A stretch of DNA of 64,000 nucleotides from Liquidambar formosana (GCA_039720395.1 CM077826.1:31616810-31680809); one strand, 5' to 3'. Shown: positions 25,549 to 38,492, counted from the stretch's first letter. The notes: generated from the sequence alone by a model not told the origin. Program-made: numbers and translations.

Positions 25549-26952
25549 ATACTAAACTCTTAAATCATTTCTAGTTGAGGGTTCACTATGATGGACAATA
25601 ATGAAACTAAATGATTAGTACACGTTATGTTAATTCTATAAGAGAATAGCTAGTCTCAAGCTATTTGTGTGGAGACACTAAAACAAACATGTGGATGTTT
25701 GTTATAAGAATAGGTACACTGAATGTTAACATCTTATTTTGAGATAAACTAAAATGGAGTTTTTACCTGCATGTCAATCAGTTTCTCATAGTTGTAGTGG
25801 TACAAGTAATCCTTAGACCTAAGACACCATAGTTGTCTTATGCATGAAGTTTTGGAAGTTTAATAGCACTGACTGTATATTCCACTAGGGTTTACAAAGG
25901 TGTTCATTAGCTCTACTGCTTCATGTGTGAAGGCATATGAGTGATCAACAAGGGATCTATCACTCTCAGGAAAAGGAAGAGAATGTTTCACAAGAACATT
26001 AATAAATATAACTAATAGAAATCTATAGCTATAGTAGGATGACTATGAAAAAGGGTTTTCATAGTGCATCTAATGAGTTAATATTTTGGGTAGGTTTATA
26101 TAGAATTAAATTAGAGACTTGATAGACTTCCATGTCCTATTGGTTTAATCAAAAGCATTGTGTTGATGGAAGAATGTAATTATAACCTTAACTGTAACTG
26201 AAGGATTCTTTGTATGTTTTATATTTACCTCATTTAGGATCACACCATGAGCCATTGCTAGATGTTACTCATGGTTAGTAGAAGTCCTAATTAATATAAG
26301 TTGGTTATAATCAATTAGAGAATTGGAAGGTCCAATTAGACCCTTAATGGAAAGTGTTCTATTGGGCACTCAATGTGTCATTATCTACTACTAGATGTTG
26401 TGAACCTAATGGTTCACACACCAATAAGCAAAGAAAGAGTTTAGTTGTGAGAGAAAGGGTATAAGTGTATAAGAAAAATTCTCAAAGGGCTTTACTTGCA
26501 TTTGATGATAAGTGGAGGGGTTAATGTGCAATTTGGATAAATTGCAAATCCCACACAAGGTGGGATTCCCCCTTGGACGGCCCTAGTGATGGTTACACTA
26601 CAAGTTAACACTACATGCATTCTATTCTCTCCCTTGGCCTAATCAATTGAGAAGCCTCTCTTTCTCTCTCTCTTCTAGTTCATCCTGTCTAGCAAACCCT
26701 AAGGAAGAATTGAAGAACAACTATTGGCTTTTGCTTGGTGTGGATATTGTGGAGGTAGGACACTTCTACTACTTGTTCGAAGATCAAATCATTCATCTTA
26801 AGGACCTAAAGTAAGTTCTAAACCCTTTTCTAGTTAGGTTTTAGTTTTATATGAACCACAATCAGATTCATGGGCTTTATAGAATTTATTCATATAATTT
26901 TGTTATTCATTATGTTTCGCATTGTTGTTTTTCTCTACATCAATTCCTTACA
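25305..26952 (+). mobile_element. Solo LTR-like element, family C (copy C3)
   Basis: A 1648-bp block starts TGTTAGTAGTATGCCC and ends CAATTCCTTACA, flanked by TCAAT at 25300-25304 and again at 26953-26957. The 5-bp duplication and TG...CA ends fit a solo LTR. The family is otherwise known here from C1 and C2. An (AT)n run lies at about 25516-25545. No protein is encoded. Copia origin is possible but unproven. Confidence 0.85.
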
Positions 26953-26957
26953 TCAAT

Positions 26958-27518
26958 ACCAAACTTTCCTCTTCTTCTCACCCCCTCTCGTTAAGATCAG
27001 AATATAAGAGAAATAGATGTGATACCAATACAGATTTGTCATCGGCAATCCTAACCTTAAAAATGACCGATGGGAAGGATGAGTTCTTCTTTTTATTTAT
27101 TTATTTAATTATTTCAAAGATCTCGATGGGTGAGAGGGAAATAGAGATGAAGGTGAGTTTTAGCCCATCTCTTCATTGCCAAGCGCTGGCTACATTGCCG
27201 ACTATGGATACCACAAGATAAACGAGATCTGGAAAAATGAAATTTTAGTATAAAAAAGCAATAGAAGGTTAAATGGGCCAATGGAATGGGTTTCTGCATC
27301 TTCAATTTCATTGTGTGAATGCATGCCGACAAAATGGATCAATCCTTGGCAGATGGCCATGGTTCAATGTTGGACCTAAGCTTCAAAGAATCTTCCTCCA
27401 TTTTTGGTTTTTGCATTTTTGACTCCATTGCCCCTTCACTTTACTACCACCATGAGAAGTGGTCATACTAAACTCCTTTCTTTCTCTCCCTAAAGATTTT
27501 TTCATTCTTTTTTTTTTT
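26958..27518. other. Unclassified intergenic DNA
   Basis: About 560 bp lie between two LTR insertions. I see no coding frame with a recognisable product. It ends in a T-run that provides the target of the next insertion. Confidence 0.5.
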
Positions 27519-29227
27519 TGTCACGACTCAAATTAATTAAGTTGTGGCCAATTATAATAAAGTGATTTTATTTTTAAAAATCCTTTGATAAAACAAGAAT
27601 GATACGTGTAAAAATATCATTTAAAAAAAAAAAAAATTGGGCGTGACCCATCAGTGGATGGGAAATACCATCATATACCTGTAGAAAAATCTATTTCATA
27701 AAAAATCTCTGTCATCCATGCATTGTTAGTATCACATTATGCATCATATTCCACATTTGATTACCCACATATAATTAAAATTTACATACCATGAATTTAA
27801 TTACGTGTACAATGGTCATTGGCCCAAATTAAATCTAAAATTAAATACCTATTTTTCCAAAAATATATAATACAAAATTTCATTAATATCTTATCATCTC
27901 CACGCATATCAGCATAAATAACCTCATGTCATATGTAAAAACATTTAAGGGATATAGGTATGAGTACGACAACTCGGTAGGAACAATTTTAACAAATAAA
28001 CTATATAAAGCAATGATATAAACAAACCAGTCGTATAAAGAAATTATATACTTTTTGCGTATATTATAAAATCCAAAAACAAGTTATAATTCATAACTAA
28101 AATGCATGCATGATGCCCAATGCATGAAACTTTATGTCTAATTCAATTAATTCCTTTAATTACCCAATCGTCCCTGCGTGTGGAATAAGAAGAAACATGA
28201 CAAGACAATCCAACTTAGGATCACAATAACCTCACAAGAAAACACAACATGACATCCCTATTTAAGACCACAATAAACACAATTCAAGACAACACCAAGT
28301 GACCTAGGACTAAGGATAAGAAAACACGGCACAATATCCCATTCCAAGACCATAGTATTCCTAACTTCAATAGCCCTCAACATTATTAAGTTTATTATAA
28401 TCCAATTATGTATTGTTATACCCACTATGAATGAAATGAACTATAAAATGATATTTCCAGTATCATTTACACAACATCCAACATAATCCATATCCCAAAA
28501 TAATTTCATAATTATTTCAAATTATGATAAAATAAAATAACATAATAAAATCATTTATAATTTATATCCATAATTTAAAATCACAAATGAATTCATCAAG
28601 TAAGCATGTGAGTTCATCCATAATCCCATATATTTATAATTCCTAACATGAATACACATATCCAAGAATTCATGATATACCAAATTAAATATTCCTAAAT
28701 CAAAGTTATACTATAAACGTTATGAAATCAAATCCCAACAAAAATATACAAAATGATAATTTTAACCCTATTATCATTTCAATAGTTTTAACTTATGAAA
28801 ATTACACCTACCTTTACCAAATGTGTAGAAAAATGAAACCTTGATGCTGGGTATAAAATCCAACCCTAGAATGCACATGCAAATCTCTCCTATCCAAGCC
28901 CTGGCTTTCAAAATGTAAGGAAAATCTAAACAAGTGCAACCCAACCCCCCAAAAGCCAAGAAATAACTCAAACATAAAAATGTGATCATTATCGTTTAAG
29001 GAAATACAAACCCTAGATTCCAAGAGTGAGAAATAATACCCAAAAATGCAAATGAAGGATGACCAAGAGCAGATCCAAGCTGGAAATGAAGAGGATCAAT
29101 CTCCTAAATCATGAAATCCAAAGAAAATTCAAGAGGGAAGCTTTCTCCATGAAACCCAAAGAACCGATAAAACCCGTCTAATACACAAACAAAAAGTGCA
29201 CCCTATTTAAAAATTACGGGCATTACA
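27519..29227 (-). mobile_element. Solo LTR, family D (copy D2)
   Basis: A 1709-bp block starts TGTCACGACTC and ends CGGGCATTACA, with TTTTT on both sides (27514-27518, 29228-29232). The duplication is compatible but not compelling because the site is a T-run. The edges match copy D3 in inverse orientation (AATTAATTAA next to the outer edge in both). It is non-coding. Confidence 0.72.
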
Positions 29228-30001
29228 TTTTTTGTTGTTGGTTTTTCTCTTTCTCCATGGCTAATTTCTAGTTAGAACCCCAGCCTTACTCCTTTAGCCA
29301 TTTTTTGTTGTCCAATCTTGAAAAAGGTGGCATAGAGAAAGAGATAGTGCTTTGACTATTGTGTTATAGTAGGGGCAAATTTGGTTGAGGGTAAAATGGT
29401 CGATTCATTATATTATACTTTCAGTTGCTGTGGAAGCAGTGTTTAGTATTGTGGCAATATCTCCACCCTCTTAACAAAATTATTTTTCACCGTTCACAAG
29501 TACTATGATTAAATGAGGGTTCTTTGATTAAGATGATAATATGTATATAGAATGTCTAGGAGCCTATGCATTTTAGTGGTTGTTGAAGGTAACATAGAGT
29601 TAGTAAGAAGAAATTAAATCCTATCATGCTTCTATTGATGAAATACTCTTTTTGTAATCGAATATGTTTCATGTGGCTAACGCCAAAATGATTGAGGTAA
29701 GTATTGTATTTTTTGTACCATTTCTAATTGATAATCTTTTGTAATTTAGTTACTTTGCAATTGCAAGATTTATGTTTATTCTAGTATTTAACTCTTTTGT
29801 TTAATGTTTGAAGGCAACAGGTTTGGCTCAAAAGAACTTTGAGGCTACTCAAGAATTAGTTTGAAAAATGCAACAATTTTGTTACTACTAGTTATAGCAC
29901 ACAAAAGTTGCACATGAATAATTTTAAATAACAACAATAATGTAAAAAAAAATTATAAATACCATTTTGACTTTTGTATACATACATTTTTTTGCCACAT
30001 A
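29228..30001. other. Unclassified intergenic spacer between inverted LTRs
   Basis: About 770 bp of AT-rich DNA separate two inverted family D LTRs. No gene was recognised. Confidence 0.5.
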
Positions 30002-32200
30002 TGTAACACTCGTATTTTTAAATTATAATATTAAAAGTTTAATATGTATTTCAGTTGTGCATTATTGGATTTTATCGATTTGTATTCATGCATAGGGATG
30101 GCATGATTTTGATTTTTATATGCATGAGTATGTTTATTTTATGTTTAAAAATTATTTTAATGGTTTTAGAAAAGTTCCAAGTAATTTGGAAGCGTTTAGG
30201 TGAGTTTTTGCTGAATGTTGACAAAAACTCACAAATTGTGAGGGTATGGATTGATCGGGTATTAGGCCGATTGACCGGTATCCTTTAGAAATGCCTATCG
30301 CATTTTTCCACCCTCGATCGATCAGGGGTAAAGCCTGATCGATCGGGCTTTGCTAAAATTATTTTTAACTAAAATGATGCATATGCCCCTCCACTATCCT
30401 TATATCCTCAAAAACTCATCCTACATCACCAGGTTTGCAATTTTGGGTTTTTAGAGAGAGAGAGAGTTAGAGGAGAGAAAGAAATAAACCTAGAGAGAGA
30501 ATGGATATTTGGAGGAGAGAGAAAGTACTTTTTCTCCAATTTTTCATAGATTTAATGTATTATGAGTTATTCTCTCCTCATTTTAGCTTGGATTTGTGCT
30601 TGTATTGCTTATAGGAGGCTTCTTTCATGCATTTGGAGCTAGGGTATGCATTATTTGGGCTCTATATGGCACCCTTGGGTATAGATTCTCTTCTTACGGT
30701 TTAGATCTACAAATTGGGAATTCTTAGTTGCATCCATAGAGTTAAGACTCCACTACCATCATCATTCATGGCTTTGGGGAGTTAGTGCATGGAGTTGGGA
30801 GCTTGCATGTTCATCCTAAGGCTTGGACTCCATACCCACCACATCAATGATGTATTTTCTACACATATCATGGAGGTAAGTGCAATTTTCATACGTTGAA
30901 ACTATTGACGTGATAATAGCGTATATATTATCATAATAATTGTTATTCATGGAATTTGATTATGTATAAGGATGATTTGTGGGATAAATCTTGAAATGGG
31001 GATGATGGGTATTTGATGATCAAATTTGGGAATTATGTTTATTGTGAATTTAAGTATAATACATATGGAATTTTATGGGTAAATTCACATGTGTAATTGG
31101 TACATTTAATTTACGATTTTTTAAGGTTATGATGATAAAGTAATATTTATGTTGTTTGATTTTATCATAATTTAGTATAATTATGAGATTATTTTGACTA
31201 TGGTTTATGTGATATATTTTTGGAAGTGATTTTGGTAAAAATCATTTTATGGTATTTTTGTATTTTATGTTGGGCATAATCATACATAAAATAGAATTAA
31301 TTAAATATTTGGTAAAAGTAATAAGGGGTCATTGGAGTTGGACTACTTGTAGACTTGTAATGTCTTGCGGTGTTTTCCATTCCATTGATCCTGGGGTACT
31401 TGCAGTCCTAGGTATGAATGTCTTGTTGTGTTCCAAATTGAGGTTAATTGTGGTCCAAGTATGGATGATGTGCTGTGTTATCCTCTTAAAGGTTGATTTT
31501 TAAATCCTCCATTTCTACGCAAAGATTCTTGCAGTTGTGGTTTGGGTAATTGAGGAATATTGTAAATTGGACATGAGTTACACACATTGGGCATCATGCA
31601 TTATTTATTTTAAGTTATGATTTATAACTTAATTTTTGGATGTGTTATATATGCAATTAGTATATTTTCTTTTAAATGATGTACTTGAGTTTTTATTTAT
31701 ATCATTACCTTAGTTTACTTATGAAAATCATATCTACTAAGTCGTCTTACCCATGCTTATTTATTTAAAATCTTTTTCAGATATTTAAAGATTGCAGATA
31801 CGGCTCATGCTTAGCTTTAGAGACGCATGAGATTTATTTATGAAAATTAAATTATGTATTTTAAGAATTAATTGTGTAAATTAATTTAGTTTTATTTAGT
31901 CCAATAGCCATCAGACATGTAATTAAATTAAAGATTGTAATTTTAATTATTTATGGTTGTCTGATGTGGAATACGATGCATTGGATGGATACCACAATGT
32001 GTGAATGACAGGGAATTTTTATGGAATGGATTTTATACAAATTTTATGATGGTCTGTCTTATCTATAGATGGATCATACTCAAATTTTTAAAAATTTATA
32101 AGATTTTGACATTTGTCATCCTCTTTTAATCTAAGGATTTATTAAAGAAAAGCCGGTTTTATTTTAATTGGTCATGGTTTAATTAATTTGGGTCATCACA
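30002..32200 (+). mobile_element. LTR-like element, family D (copy D3)
   Basis: A 2199-bp block starts TGTAACACTCG and ends TTTGGGTCATCACA. It has a paired GATCGATC cassette at 30251-30345 and a GA-rich leader near 30452-30520. The flanks ACATA and AATAT do not match, so no target duplication is visible. It is inverted relative to D2. Confidence 0.65.
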
Positions 32201-32807
32201 AATATAGTTGTATTACTTGTTACATACTTCTTTTGTCCCACAAAAATAGACCATTGTACATACTCCTATATATTTGGGTTGGGAGTGCCAACTCTTTGTA
32301 GACTACAATTACAATGAACTTTAAAATGTCAAAAGTCATCGAATAAGTTTTTAAGCATAAATTAAGTTTTATTTTATAGAGTCTTTTTGTTATCAAGTGC
32401 ATTTGATGTAACTTTGCATCAAGTGCACTACAAAACTCTATAATAACATAATATAGGGATACATATACTTAATCAATTCTCGTTTATTTTGTTAGACACG
32501 TGACATAATATAAGTAGAAGGGAGGAAGAGTTACTCTCCACTGTAAGGAGCGAAGTATTATCTATATAGATATATGGCTGATCCATCTTCGTCGTAGTTG
32601 GGGATAGGTTCTCATGGGCTTATGCAATTAGGATCAAGATCTTGGGCTGGATCTATAATAGGCTCTTACATGGGCTTTCGTGGGCTGTCTTGCTAAGAGT
32701 CCAAATTGACTCATATTGATCCTTGGGCTGATTTGGCGCTCTTGGTCTTGCCTTGTGCTCGGCTTCGACCCTTATGTTTTGGTTATGGACTGTAGATTGG
32801 TGGGTCG
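32201..32807. other. Intergenic DNA without recognised gene
   Basis: Nothing here resembles a protein, tRNA or rRNA. Confidence 0.5.
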
Positions 32808-33218
32808 TATAATGAATGGGGGCCCTATTGGCACCCCAAGACTTGCTTTTTATCATTAATTTATTTTGTATTTTAAAGTTATATATATTTATATATTTAT
32901 GAAAATGATAGCATAATCTACTAGAAAATATTATTTTGGACAACTTTAAAAATAATTTTTTTCTAAAATCTATCGTTTAAGTGAACTTTTTAGCAATTTA
33001 TGAAACAAAGACAGTAAATTATCAAAAAACTCATTTAAACGATAGGTTTTGAAAAAACTATTTTCTAAAAAGTTGTTCAAAATAATGTTTTCTAATGAAC
33101 ACTGCGATTGGTATTTATGAAAACCTTTTATATTTTTCATAAAACCTTGAGTTTTAAAACAAGTAAGGGATGAAAAGCAAGTTTTGGGGTGCCAGTAAAG
33201 GCCCCCTATTCATTATAT
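32808..33218. mobile_element. Long fold-back MITE (M1)
   Basis: About 410 bp folds on itself. The left end TATAATGAATGGGGGCCC is matched by inverted GGCCCCCTATTCATTATA on the right, and the inner arms (GGCACCCCAA, ATCTATCGTTTAAGTGAA, TTGGACAACTTTAAAAA) also pair. No coding sequence is present. Related elements M2 and M3 lie at 59236 and 61301. Outer TA dinucleotides could be a target duplication. Confidence 0.72.
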
Positions 33219-33680
33219 TAAGGGTAAACAATTATTATGGAATGCTGAATGCGATCGCATTATATTGAGGGTAAACAATTATTATTAAGGGTAAACAATA
33301 GAGGCCCCCATTCATTATATTGGGGTGCCAATAGAGGCCCCCATTCAAAATTTAATATTTTGTTGATTTTTATTGAATTAAGTCATAGTTTATTACATAA
33401 TTATTAAGGGTAAACAATTATTTCAAGTTTTCGGTTGGTGAAACGAAACTTCCTAGTTTTATATATGATGGATTTAATATTTTTTAATAATAATCTTACC
33501 CTTATCCTGTATGAAATATTTCTCATATATTAAAATTTAAATCAATTTTAACTAATGACAATTCAATAGTTCAATTGTCGATTCCACTAAATAAAAAATT
33601 AATATTTTGTCGAATTTTTTTATTTAAAATTTATCATTATTTTATCACTTAATCATTAAGGGTAAACAATTATCTCAATT
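33219..33680 (+). repeat. Dispersed TTAAGGGTAAACAATTAT repeats
   Basis: The phrase (A/T)TTAAGGGTAAACAATTAT or close variants occurs at about 33217, 33264, 33286, 33403 and 33656. At 33297-33345 two extra copies of the M1 terminus (AGAGGCCCCCATTCA) are interspersed. This looks like serial duplication around the M1 end. Confidence 0.55.
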
Positions 33681-35225
33681 TTTAGGTTAATGCAACTAAA
33701 TTCCCCAATTTTAGGAGGCATTTTGATATATTTTTAAGTTTAGGTTGATAAAATGCTCTCACCCTTATATTCCCCACACCAATTCTTTTTTCGTGTTTGT
33801 TTTAAAATTTTTATTTTCCTAATGAGTGGTATCTCAGGCCTTTAGGGATAGACTAATTTCCTCCAATGAACATGTTACACAAGTTTGAGCATTCGTTAGT
33901 AAGAAAGTAAAGACGACTGAAATTCGGGACATTCAATTCATTAATTGTGGTCTTTTGTTATGTGCACTATTCTCGTTGGTTTTTCTGTTATTATATTTCA
34001 AGGGGTAGAATATATAAATAAGAGAAAAAATGGATATTAATATGGTACTTTGTGCCCATGCCATCATTATTTGATAGATGATTTCCCTTTTGCAAGTGGC
34101 CGGCAAACCACAAATTCACGTAAAGCGGAAATGGTGGAAATCCTCGTGAATGGGCTGTTCAGCTGTTACATTGTCACGTTAGGCACGATGTGTTAGGACA
34201 CACTCTTCACCTAGCCTTCTTCTGGACCATATCATTAGACAAGATCACCACATTTCTGGAAAAGCAACAAAAATACAAAAAAAAACAACGAAATTTGCTG
34301 CTGATCTGCTTCCTCCTCCTTTTTTATTTTTTATTTATTTTTAATTTTTATCTTTCATTTTAAAATATTGTGTGTAGAATTATAATCAAACAATCCCATT
34401 AATTTACACGTGTTTCCAAAAATATTCAGTGGTGCGTTTGATTCCCTCTTATAATCATTGAGTTCATTGGTTGGGAGTCTCCAAAACCCAACACTGGTGA
34501 GAAAATTATTCGGTTTGTTGGATGTATTTAAGATTTTAAGCTTCCAAGGACAAATTCATGCAAGTTGTGTGAAGGAGTGCGCTTTTAAAATCGTTAAGAG
34601 AAGGATTTAGTCGAGGTGTATGCAAACCGGTCCGGACACCTTGACCGTTAAACCAAAATAACAACAAAAAAAAAGAAAAAAAAAAAGGGTGTGAGGTGAA
34701 AATTGTAGGTGTAGACTTTTTATATTTACCACTCCGTATTAATTTGTCAAATTTAAACGAGTCAAGTTCAACTAAACATTTCACAAATTCAACTCAATTC
34801 CATTCGATTCGAATCTACTCCTTGACACATAAAATAAAAATTTCGTGGCTGTATGCATAAATGGATGAATGGGGTCCATTTTGATGTTCATGGATGATGA
34901 CGTCTCGCTACCTGAGGCAATTTCTATGGTGGTTCCTATTCTGTGGCCAGCAAATCAACAATTGTTGAACTATGGATGACCCCAAAACAAGATACCACAT
35001 CCAACCAAAGAACACAAACACGTTTGCCTTTGAACCCGGCCTCGTTATTTTATTTTGGTGGAAGAGTTTGATTTTGATACTTGAAGCCTTGAAAGGAAAG
35101 GGAAGGAGTGGCGGAGGAAGAGGTAGAGATAGAACGTAGGGCCATAACATAAGAATAATAGCGCCCTGAAACAAAAAAGCTAAAAAAAAAAAAAGTAAGA
35201 ATCGCCCACCATTTATACCATAACA
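33681..35225. other. Intergenic DNA without recognised gene
   Basis: AT-rich. A minus-strand open stretch at 34908-35261 shows no domain I recognise and is not called. Confidence 0.5.
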
Positions 35226-35233
35226 GAATATTC
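35226..35233. promoter_or_regulatory. P1BS box GAATATTC (distal), phosphatase gene 1
   Basis: A perfect match to GNATATNC, the palindromic site bound by PHR1-type MYB factors under phosphate starvation. It lies 529 bp upstream of the ATG, with a second copy 66 bp closer. Confidence 0.55.
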
Positions 35234-35291
35234 CCTCTGTAAGTGGTAAGGTGCCTTTCAAAAGTGGGCGGCCTTAATTTTATTGCCCATA

Positions 35292-35299
35292 GAATATTC
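35292..35299. promoter_or_regulatory. P1BS box GAATATTC (proximal), phosphatase gene 1
   Basis: Second perfect GNATATNC match, 463 bp upstream of the ATG. Paired boxes are common in strongly phosphate-responsive promoters. Confidence 0.55.
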
Positions 35300-35617
35300 T
35301 CACAAATATTCCCACAATTAGCCTAAACCATTCCAGTGTCCACCGATAAATCGTATAACAAAAATCAAAATACCAAAACCCTTGGACTGACAGACCACAT
35401 CCAAATCTACCACTTTGTGATTGTTGAAATCTCCAAATTCCCGGCTTAGGATGACTAGGGACCACCATATTAAGTTATATGCGAAGCTACTAGATACTCA
35501 CATCTTCTAGAGGGACCAATTGAAAGGGGGCCTCTCCATGTAAATATTCTTTGGCATCATTTAAATTTATGACCGTTGCTTTTCTTCACACACCCACAAA
35601 ACCCCACATTACACCAG

Positions 35618-35625
35618 TATAAATA
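35618..35625 (+). promoter_or_regulatory. TATA box, phosphatase gene 1
   Basis: TATAAATA lies 137 bp upstream of the start codon at 35755, a normal distance for a short 5' leader. Confidence 0.6.
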
Positions 35626-35754
35626 CCCTTTCTCTCTTTTGGTGACCATGCATATATGCACATCAACTTGTGGCGGTGACAACAAAATTGTTCTAGCGAT
35701 CCATAAACCAAAATCCGCTTTTGGGTTGCCGGGAAAGTGCTTTTGCCGATCACA

Positions 35755-37023
35755 ATGGCTGAGATCGTGGTGGTTTTTGACTTCGACAAGACCATTATCG
35801 ATTGTGATAGCGATAACTGGGTGGTTGATGGGTTGAGCGCCACCGACTTGTTCAATCAACTTCTCCCTACCATGCCTTGGAACTCTCTTATGGTACGTAT
35901 ATAATAGTTTGATTTTTCTGATTATATCTTTTAGTTTGCATATATGTGTTTGCTCTTTCTTTTCTAATCAAATTAAGACTCTTCAAAAATTACAGGATAG
36001 GATGATGAGGGAGCTTCACTCACAAGGCAAAACCGTCGAGGGCATTGCAGAGGTTTTGAAAAGGGCTCCAATACATCCCCGCGTCATCCCAGCCATTAAA
36101 TCAGCCCATTCTCTAGGGTATCTCTCTCTTCAATTTCTTTTTCAATGCATGACATGCATACCTTTTTTCCCTTTGTTTTTGTTTTTTGGAGAGTTTATAT
36201 ACATATGGTGATCGAATTGCAATGGATTTATTTCAGGTGTGATTTGAAGATAGTAAGCGACGCGAATTTGTTCTTTATCGAGACAATTTTGGAACATCAT
36301 GGGCTAAGGGATTATTTCTCGGAGATCAACACAAACCCAAGCTTCATCGATAAAGAAGGGAGGCTAAGGATCTTCCCTCACCATGATTTTACCACTTCTT
36401 CTCATGGCTGCAATCTCTGCCCTCCTAATATGTGCAAGGTAATTCAATATGCTACCTTCATTAATTCTTATTATTTCATAAAGGAACAAATATGCATTCG
36501 TTTTATCTAACAATTGACAATCAAAATTACCAGTTTCTTTATCATTTGGGAGCATCATCATATCATTAAATGAAGACACCAAATTGGGCTTTGATTGATC
36601 TTAGCTAATTATTATTATCATTATTTATTTTATTTTTTTTGTGTGTAAAAGGGTGTGGTGATTGAGAGAATCCAAGCTTCTTTATCGGTGGAGGGCGAGA
36701 AAACATTCATTTATCTTGGAGATGGAAGTGGCGATTTCTGCCCAAGTTTGAAGCTCGGAGACAGAGACCATGTGATGCCAAGGAAGAACTTCCCATTGTG
36801 GGATCTAATTTGCAAAAAACGCGAGCTAATAAAGGCAAAGATCCATGAATGGAGCGACGGGGAAGAGCTCGAGCATGTGTTGCTGCACCTTATTGGCGCA
36901 ATTTCCACCCAAGAAAACAACAGCAGTAACTCTGCTCAGTTGATTTCAGTTGATTGCAAGTTGCAGACAATGTCAACCTCTGCCCATGAAGCCTTGCCTC
37001 AACCTCTTTCAGTTCCTCATTAG
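35755..37023 (+). CDS. HAD phosphatase, phosphoethanolamine/phosphocholine phosphatase-like (PHOSPHO1/PS2 family)
   Basis: Four exons give a 277-residue protein: 35755-35892, 35996-36117, 36237-36438 and 36652-37023, with GT-AG introns of 103, 119 and 213 bp. The start MAEIVVVFDFDKT puts the HAD nucleophile DFDKT at residues 9-13; KIVSDAN holds the second HAD motif and LGDGSGD at about 177-182 the Mg-binding motif IV. CNLCPPNMCK at the end of exon 3 is typical of the plant PHOSPHO1-like family, which includes Arabidopsis PS2/PPsPase1 and PEPC1. These enzymes hydrolyse phosphoethanolamine, phosphocholine or pyrophosphate and are cytosolic (no signal peptide here). Family members are induced by phosphate starvation, consistent with two upstream P1BS boxes. 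All key residues are present and no frame damage is seen. Substrate choice between phospho-bases and pyrophosphate cannot be read from sequence. A second copy faces it at 41877-40384. Confidence 0.93.
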
Positions 37024-37419
37024 TATAATATTAATGTTGGCAAATGCCAAAGCTAGCAAAATTAATTGCAAAATCTTTGTACTGTCTTTGATTTAGTGCT
37101 AGATTTGCCAGTTTGTGATGTGCCTGTACATAAAAAACATATCAAAATCAAATATAAAAACCAATTTATTACAATTAATTGCGTACATGTATGTAGCTCT
37201 ACTTCCGCTTGGTTGTGTCAATATCGATCAATATAATCCTGGGCGCCTTCATACAAGTTTGATCCGTCCATGTATGCATTTATGTATGTAAAAACTAGAT
37301 ATATTTTCTTGCTATGGAAATATGTTCAAATATAACAAGCCTAAAAACACAAAATGTGATTATCGGGGACAATTATATATTAAAACTATATAGGTCATTT
37401 TTAGCGGTTTATATATAAA
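37024..37419. other. 3' flank of phosphatase gene 1
   Basis: AT-rich 3' region. No further coding exon was recognised. Confidence 0.5.
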
Positions 37420-38362
37420 GGGTGGCGTTATTGCCAAAGCAACTTTTGTTGCTTCTGCGGCACATCAATTTTTTAAATGGTTGAATGACAAATTTGCTCC
37501 TTTCAAGTCTGAAGAGAGGAGAGAGATAAAAAGAGAAAAAACAGAGAAGCAAGAGAAGAAAAAGGAGCAGGGATGAAAGAAAAAGGGAGTCGGCCATTGT
37601 ACGGCCATGGCTGTTGAAGAAAGAGAAAAGAGGGCTAAGTAGAAGGCAACAATATCGGCTCTAGTCTCTCATCACCTCTCTACAGACAAGTAGACAACTC
37701 ATCTCTACGTGCTACTCAAAGCACCAATTCATAGAGATATTAGTCCAATTATTAATGTGGGTTCTATGTGTAATTTGAGATGGGTTCATATTGAAATTTG
37801 TTAATCTCCATGTAGAGAATTAAAACGAATATTTAATTAGCCAAAATCATTAATAGTTTAATGAGAAATTGTTCTCTAAAGTCACCCTTGAAGAGTTAGT
37901 TGAAAAATGATAACAAAACTTGTCCCACATTGGCAAACTATGAATTCTTTAATGAGTTCATATACACATACATTGGGGCTAGGGTTGGCTCCCAAGATTT
38001 GTGAAGGGGGTGCCATTCTCAACCCAAAGCCACCACTTTTTCCATCAACATGCATCCCCAAACAGCCACCATTAATCCCCACACATACCCACCTTATCCA
38101 CCTCCAAGTAACCTGTAAAACCCATTTTAGAAAAATATACCACCGCACCCAAAGCAACGATCAACCCGCCGGAAGAAATTTTTTTTTTTCTCTTGGTACT
38201 AAGACAATCTATACTTCCTCTCTATCCAAACAATAAAAAAAATTCTGGCAAAAGTGGAATTGTACAGGCTATGACCATGAAGGGAAAATTTGTCCTTCAA
38301 CTTTTGAAAAAATTGAATAGCCGTGGAAGCAACAAAAGTTGCTATGGCAATACCGCCAAAAG
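37420..38362. mobile_element. Terminal-inverted-repeat element, non-autonomous
   Basis: About 940 bp is bounded by inverted repeats of about 85 bp: GGCGTTATTGCCAAAGCAAC on the left pairs with inverted GGCGGTATTGCCATAGCAAC on the right, continuing through CTTTTGTTGCTTC and CAATTTTTT. The interior has no transposase. No convincing target duplication was found, so the exact ends and superfamily are open (MULE-like or a fold-back element). Confidence 0.6.
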
Positions 38363-38420
38363 TTACAATGATCCTATTCACCAAAATAAAAAATCATCGC
38401 CCAATTGTATTTTCCCCTAC

Positions 38421-38492
38421 AGATATATATGAATGCACTGATATATATATATATATATATATATAGATATATCAGTGCATTCATATATATCT
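38421..38492. repeat. 72-bp AT-rich palindrome with (TA)n loop
   Basis: Perfect 26-bp arms (GAATGCACTGATATAT core, inverted at 38467-38492) flank a TA repeat. It could extrude as a cruciform or be a small fold-back element. Confidence 0.75.

Noticed and set aside
34908..35261. 117-residue minus-strand open frame
   Set aside because: Hydrophobic low-complexity text with no domain. It overlaps the P1BS region of the phosphatase promoter and has no homologue-like motif.
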